From contig NC_065574.1 in assembly GCF_937616625.2 (NCBI RefSeq), positions 27,840,501 to 27,904,500 on the forward strand: 64,000 bases of DNA, written 5' to 3'. The DNA is from Mercurialis annua. Its lineage: Eukaryota; Streptophyta; Magnoliopsida; Malpighiales; Euphorbiaceae. Made by a program: the position numbers and the translations under genes. Shown in pieces: positions 60,501 through 64,000 of this stretch (position 1 is its first letter; every line of letters begins with the position of its first letter). The notes under the pieces are model-generated. The model made no database searches and was not told the DNA's origin. It saw only the letters and a program-made list of their open reading frames with translations.

Positions 60501-63500
60501 TTTAGCAATTTAAGCCAAACGTTTACAAACGTTACAAAATAAATCCAAATGTTTCACCTTATTAGCGATTTCAGCCAATGGTTTACAAACGTTACGAAAC
60601 AAATCCAAACGTTTCCCCTTTTTAGCGATTTAAGCCAAACGTTAACAAAAGTTACAACACAAAACCAAACGTTTTACCTTTTAAGCGATTTAAGCCAGAA
60701 GTTTACAAACGTCACAAAACAAAACCAAACTTTTAAAACGTTACTAAATAAATCCAAGCGTTTCCCCTATTTAGCAATTTAAGCGAAACGTTTACAAATA
60801 CAAAACTAATCCAAACGTTTCCCCTTTTTAGTGATTTAAGCCAAACGTTTAAGAATGTTACAAAACAAATCTAAATGTTTTACCTTTTTAACAATTTAAC
60901 TCAGACGTTTACAAAGTTTATGAAAGAAAACAAAACGTTTCACCTTTTTAGCGATTTAAGTCAAACGTTTACAAATGTTACGAACCAAATCCAAACATTA
61001 CGAAATAAAACCAAACGTTTACAAACTTTACGAAACAAATCCAAACGTTTCGCCTTTTTAGCTATTGAAGCCAAACGTTTACAAACGTTAAGAAACAAAT
61101 CCAAACGTTTCACATTTTTAGCAATATAAGCCAAACGTTTCCCCTTTTTAGCGATTTGAGCCAAACGTTTAAAACAGTAAGAAACAAATCCAAACGTTTC
61201 ATCTTTTTAGCAATTTATGCCAACAGTTTACAAACGTTATGAAACAAATCCAAACGTTACACCTTTTTAGCGATTTAAGCCAAACGTTTACAAACATTAC
61301 CGAACCAAATCAAATGTTTCACATTTTTAGTGATTTAAGCCGAACGTTTACAAACATTACAAAAAAAAACCAAACATTTAAGAAATTTAGCGATTTAAGC
61401 CAAACGTTTAAAAACGTTACGAAATAAAGCCAAATGTTTTACCTTTTTAGCAATTTAAGTGTTTCACCTTTTTAGCGATTTAAGCCAAACGTTTACAAAT
61501 GATACAAAACAAATCCAAACGTTTCCCCTTTTTAGCGATTTAAGCCAAACGTTTACAAATGTTTCAAAAAAAATCCAAACGTTTCCCCTTTTTAGCAATT
61601 TAAGCCAAACGTTTACAAACGTTACAAAACAAATCCAAGCATTTAAAACGTTACGTAACAAATCCAAACGTTTCACCTTTTTAGAAATTTAAGCCCAACG
61701 TTTACAAATATTACAAAACAAATCCAAATGTTTCACAATTTCAGCGATTGAAGCCAAACATTTACAAATTACAAAACAAAACCAAACGTTTCACCTTTTT
61801 AGCAAATTAAGCCAAACGTTTACAACATTATTAAAAAATCCAAACGTTTCATCTTTTTAGAAATTTAAGCCAAACGTTTACAAACGTTACAAAATAAATC
61901 CAAATGTTTCACCATATTAGCGATTTAAGCCAATCGTTTACAAACGTTACGAAACAAATCCAAACGTTTCCCCTTTTTAGCGATTTAAGGCAAACGTTAA
62001 CAAACGTTACAACACAAAACCAAACGTTTTACCTTTTAAGCGATTTAAGCCACAAGTTTACAAACGTCACAAAACAAAACTAAACTTTTAAAACGTTACT
62101 GAATAAATCCAAGCGTTTCCCCTATTTAGCAAATTAAGCGAAACGTTTAGAAATACGAAACTAATCCAAACGTTTCCCCTTTTTAGCGATTTAAGCCAAA
62201 CGTTTAAGAATGTTACAAAACAAATCCAAATGTTTTACCTTTTTAACGATTTAACTACGTTTACAAAGTTTATGAAAGAAAACAAAACGTTTCACCTTTT
62301 TAGCGATTTAAGTCAAACGTTTACAAATGTTACGAACCAAATCCAAACATTACGAAATAAAACCAAACGTTTACAAACTTTACGAAACAAATCCAAACGT
62401 TTCGCCTTTTTAGCTATTGAAGCCAAACGTTTACAAACGTTACGAAACAAATCCAAACGTTTCACATTTTTAGCAATATAAGCCAAACGTTTCCCCTTTT
62501 TAGCGATTTGAGCCAAACGTTTAAAACATTAAGAAACAAATCCAAACGTTTCAGCTTTTTAGCAATTTATGCCAACAGTTTACAAACGTTATGAAACAAA
62601 TCCAAACGTTACACCTTTTTAGCGATTTAAACCAAACGTTTACAAACATTACCGAACCAAAACAAATGTTTCACATTTTTAGTGATTTAAGCCGAACGTT
62701 TACAAACATTACAAAACAAAACCAAACATTTAAGAAATTTAGCGATTTAAGCCAAACGTTTAAAACCGTTACGAAACAAAGCCAAATGTTTTACCTTTTT
62801 AGCAATTTAAGTGTTTCACCTTTTTAGCGATTTAAGCCAAACGTTTACAAATGATACAAAATAAATCCAAATGTTTCCCCTTTTTAGCGATTTAAGCCAA
62901 ACGCTTACAAACGTTTCAAAAAAAATCCAAACGTTTCCCTTTTTTAGCAATTTAAGCCAAACGTTTACAAACGTTACAAAACAAATCCAAGCATTTAAAA
63001 CGTTACGTAACAAATCCAAACGTTTCACCTTTTTAGAAATTTAAGCCTAACGTTTACAAACATTACAAAACAAATCCAAATGTTTCACAATTTCAGCGAT
63101 TGAAGCCAAACATTTACAAATTACAAAACAAAACCAAACGTTTCACCTTTTTAGCAAATTAAGCCAAACGTTTACAACATTATTAAAAAATCCAAACGTT
63201 TCATCTTTTTAGCAATTTAAGCCAAACGTTTACAAACGTTACAAAATAAATCCAAATGTTTCACCTTATTAGCTATTTAAGCCAATCGTTTACAAACGTT
63301 ACGAAACAAATCCAAACGTTTCCCCTTTTTAGCGATTTAAGCCAAACGTTACAACACAAAACCAAACGTTTTACCTTTTAAGCGATTTAAGCCACAAGTT
63401 TACAAACGTCACAAAACAAAACCAAACTTTTAAAACGTTACTGAATAAATCCAAGCGTTTCCCCTATTTAGCAATTTAAGCGAAACGTTTACAAATACGA

Positions 63501-64000
63501 AACTAATCCAAACGTTTCCCCTTTTTAGCGATTTAAGCCAAACGTTTAAGAATGTTACAAAACAAATCCAAATGTTTTACCTTTTTAACGATTTAACTCA
63601 GACGTTTACAAAGTTTATGAAAGAAAACAAAACGTTTTACCTTTTTAGCAATTTAAGTCAAACGTTTACAAATGTTACGAACCAAATCCAAACATTACGA
63701 AATAAAACCAAACGTTTACAAACTTTACGAAACAAATCCAAACGTTTCGCCTTTTTAGCTATTGAAGCCAAACGTTTACAAACGTTACGAAACAAATCCA
63801 AACGTTTCACATTTTTACCAATATAAGCCAAACGTTTCCCCTTTTTAGCGATTTGAGCCAAACGTTTAAAACATTAAGAAACAAATCCAAACGTTTCAGC
63901 TTTTTAGCAATTTATGCCAACAGTTTACAAACGTTATGAAACAAATCCAAACGTTACACCTTTTTAGCGATTTAAGCCAAACGTTTACAAACATTACCGA
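57579..64000 (+). repeat. 1.35-kb higher-order repeat, four full units and a partial unit
   Basis: The marker ACAACATTATTAAAA occurs at 57766, 59111, 60467, 61822 and 63174, spacing 1,345, 1,356, 1,355 and 1,352 bp. A second marker (ATTACCGA) occurs near 57240, 58595, 59940, 61296, 62649 and 63993. Units are about 22.5 monomers long and very similar. Odd half-monomers keep the unit from being a multiple of 60. The series runs off the window's end. Confidence 0.88.

Larger units (their letters stand above)
52941..64000 (+). repeat. 60-bp satellite array, block 4 (forward)
   Basis: Forward orientation resumes at TTTACAAATG near 52941 and continues to the end of the window. It contains a 37-bp foreign insertion at 53955 and, from about 56.7 kb, a regular higher-order repeat. 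No gene is seen. Confidence 0.94.

Noticed and set aside
50228..64000. Minus-strand frames with L-D-L-F-R-N-V-C-K-R-L repeats
   Set aside because: These are the reverse-strand reading of the same satellite. Their recurrence every 1.35 kb reflects the higher-order repeat and not a gene family.
1..64000. Centromere identity of the array
   Set aside because: Higher-order repeats suggest it, but the resident element is Tat-type and not a chromodomain centromeric retrotransposon, and sequence alone cannot show CENH3 loading.

Overview
The window is nuclear DNA from a plant, probably a eudicot. Most of it is one AT-rich satellite with a 60-bp monomer. A single, apparently young Ty3/gypsy LTR retrotransposon sits inside the array. 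The host is inferred from the element: it has a second archaeal-type RNase H after the RT-RNase H, and an antisense extra gene near its 3' LTR. Both are hallmarks of the plant Tat lineage (Ogre/Retand-like). I cannot name the species, and I see no ordinary host gene, tRNA, rRNA or CRISPR.

Layout. 1-23810: satellite, mostly forward, with small palindromic inverted cassettes and a 1.9-2.1 kb higher-order repeat. 23811-25319: an incomplete extra copy of the element's 3' end (junction filler, LTR, start of the antisense gene). 25320-29049: satellite again, the second copy of a 5,239-bp tandem duplication (20081-25319 and 25320-30558). 29050-29105: filler DNA. 29106-38569: the element, read on the minus strand, with its 5' LTR at the right (38160-38569), a primer binding site, gag-pol (38078 to 32257), the antisense three-exon gene (29908-31976, plus strand), a polypurine tract, and its 3' LTR at the left (29106-29512, lacking three terminal bases). 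38570-47915: forward satellite. 47916-52940: a 5-kb block of inverted satellite with a 714-bp higher-order repeat. 52941-64000: forward satellite, ending in a regular 1.35-kb higher-order repeat that runs off the window.

The gag-pol reading frame breaks inside integrase. The break is explained by a 62-bp GT-AG, AT-rich stretch whose removal joins the two parts in frame into a polyprotein of about 1,919 residues, with an intact D,D-35-E set. The antisense gene likewise needs two short introns to give one protein of about 638 residues. By eye the two LTRs are identical over about 407 bp, and the coding regions look complete, so the element could be active or only recently silenced.

The satellite monomer is two 30-bp halves, each opening with the self-complementary octamer AAACGTTT. 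Most clearly resolved changes of array orientation fall on this palindrome. The many short open frames across the array are a by-product of the 60-bp (20-codon) period and are not genes.
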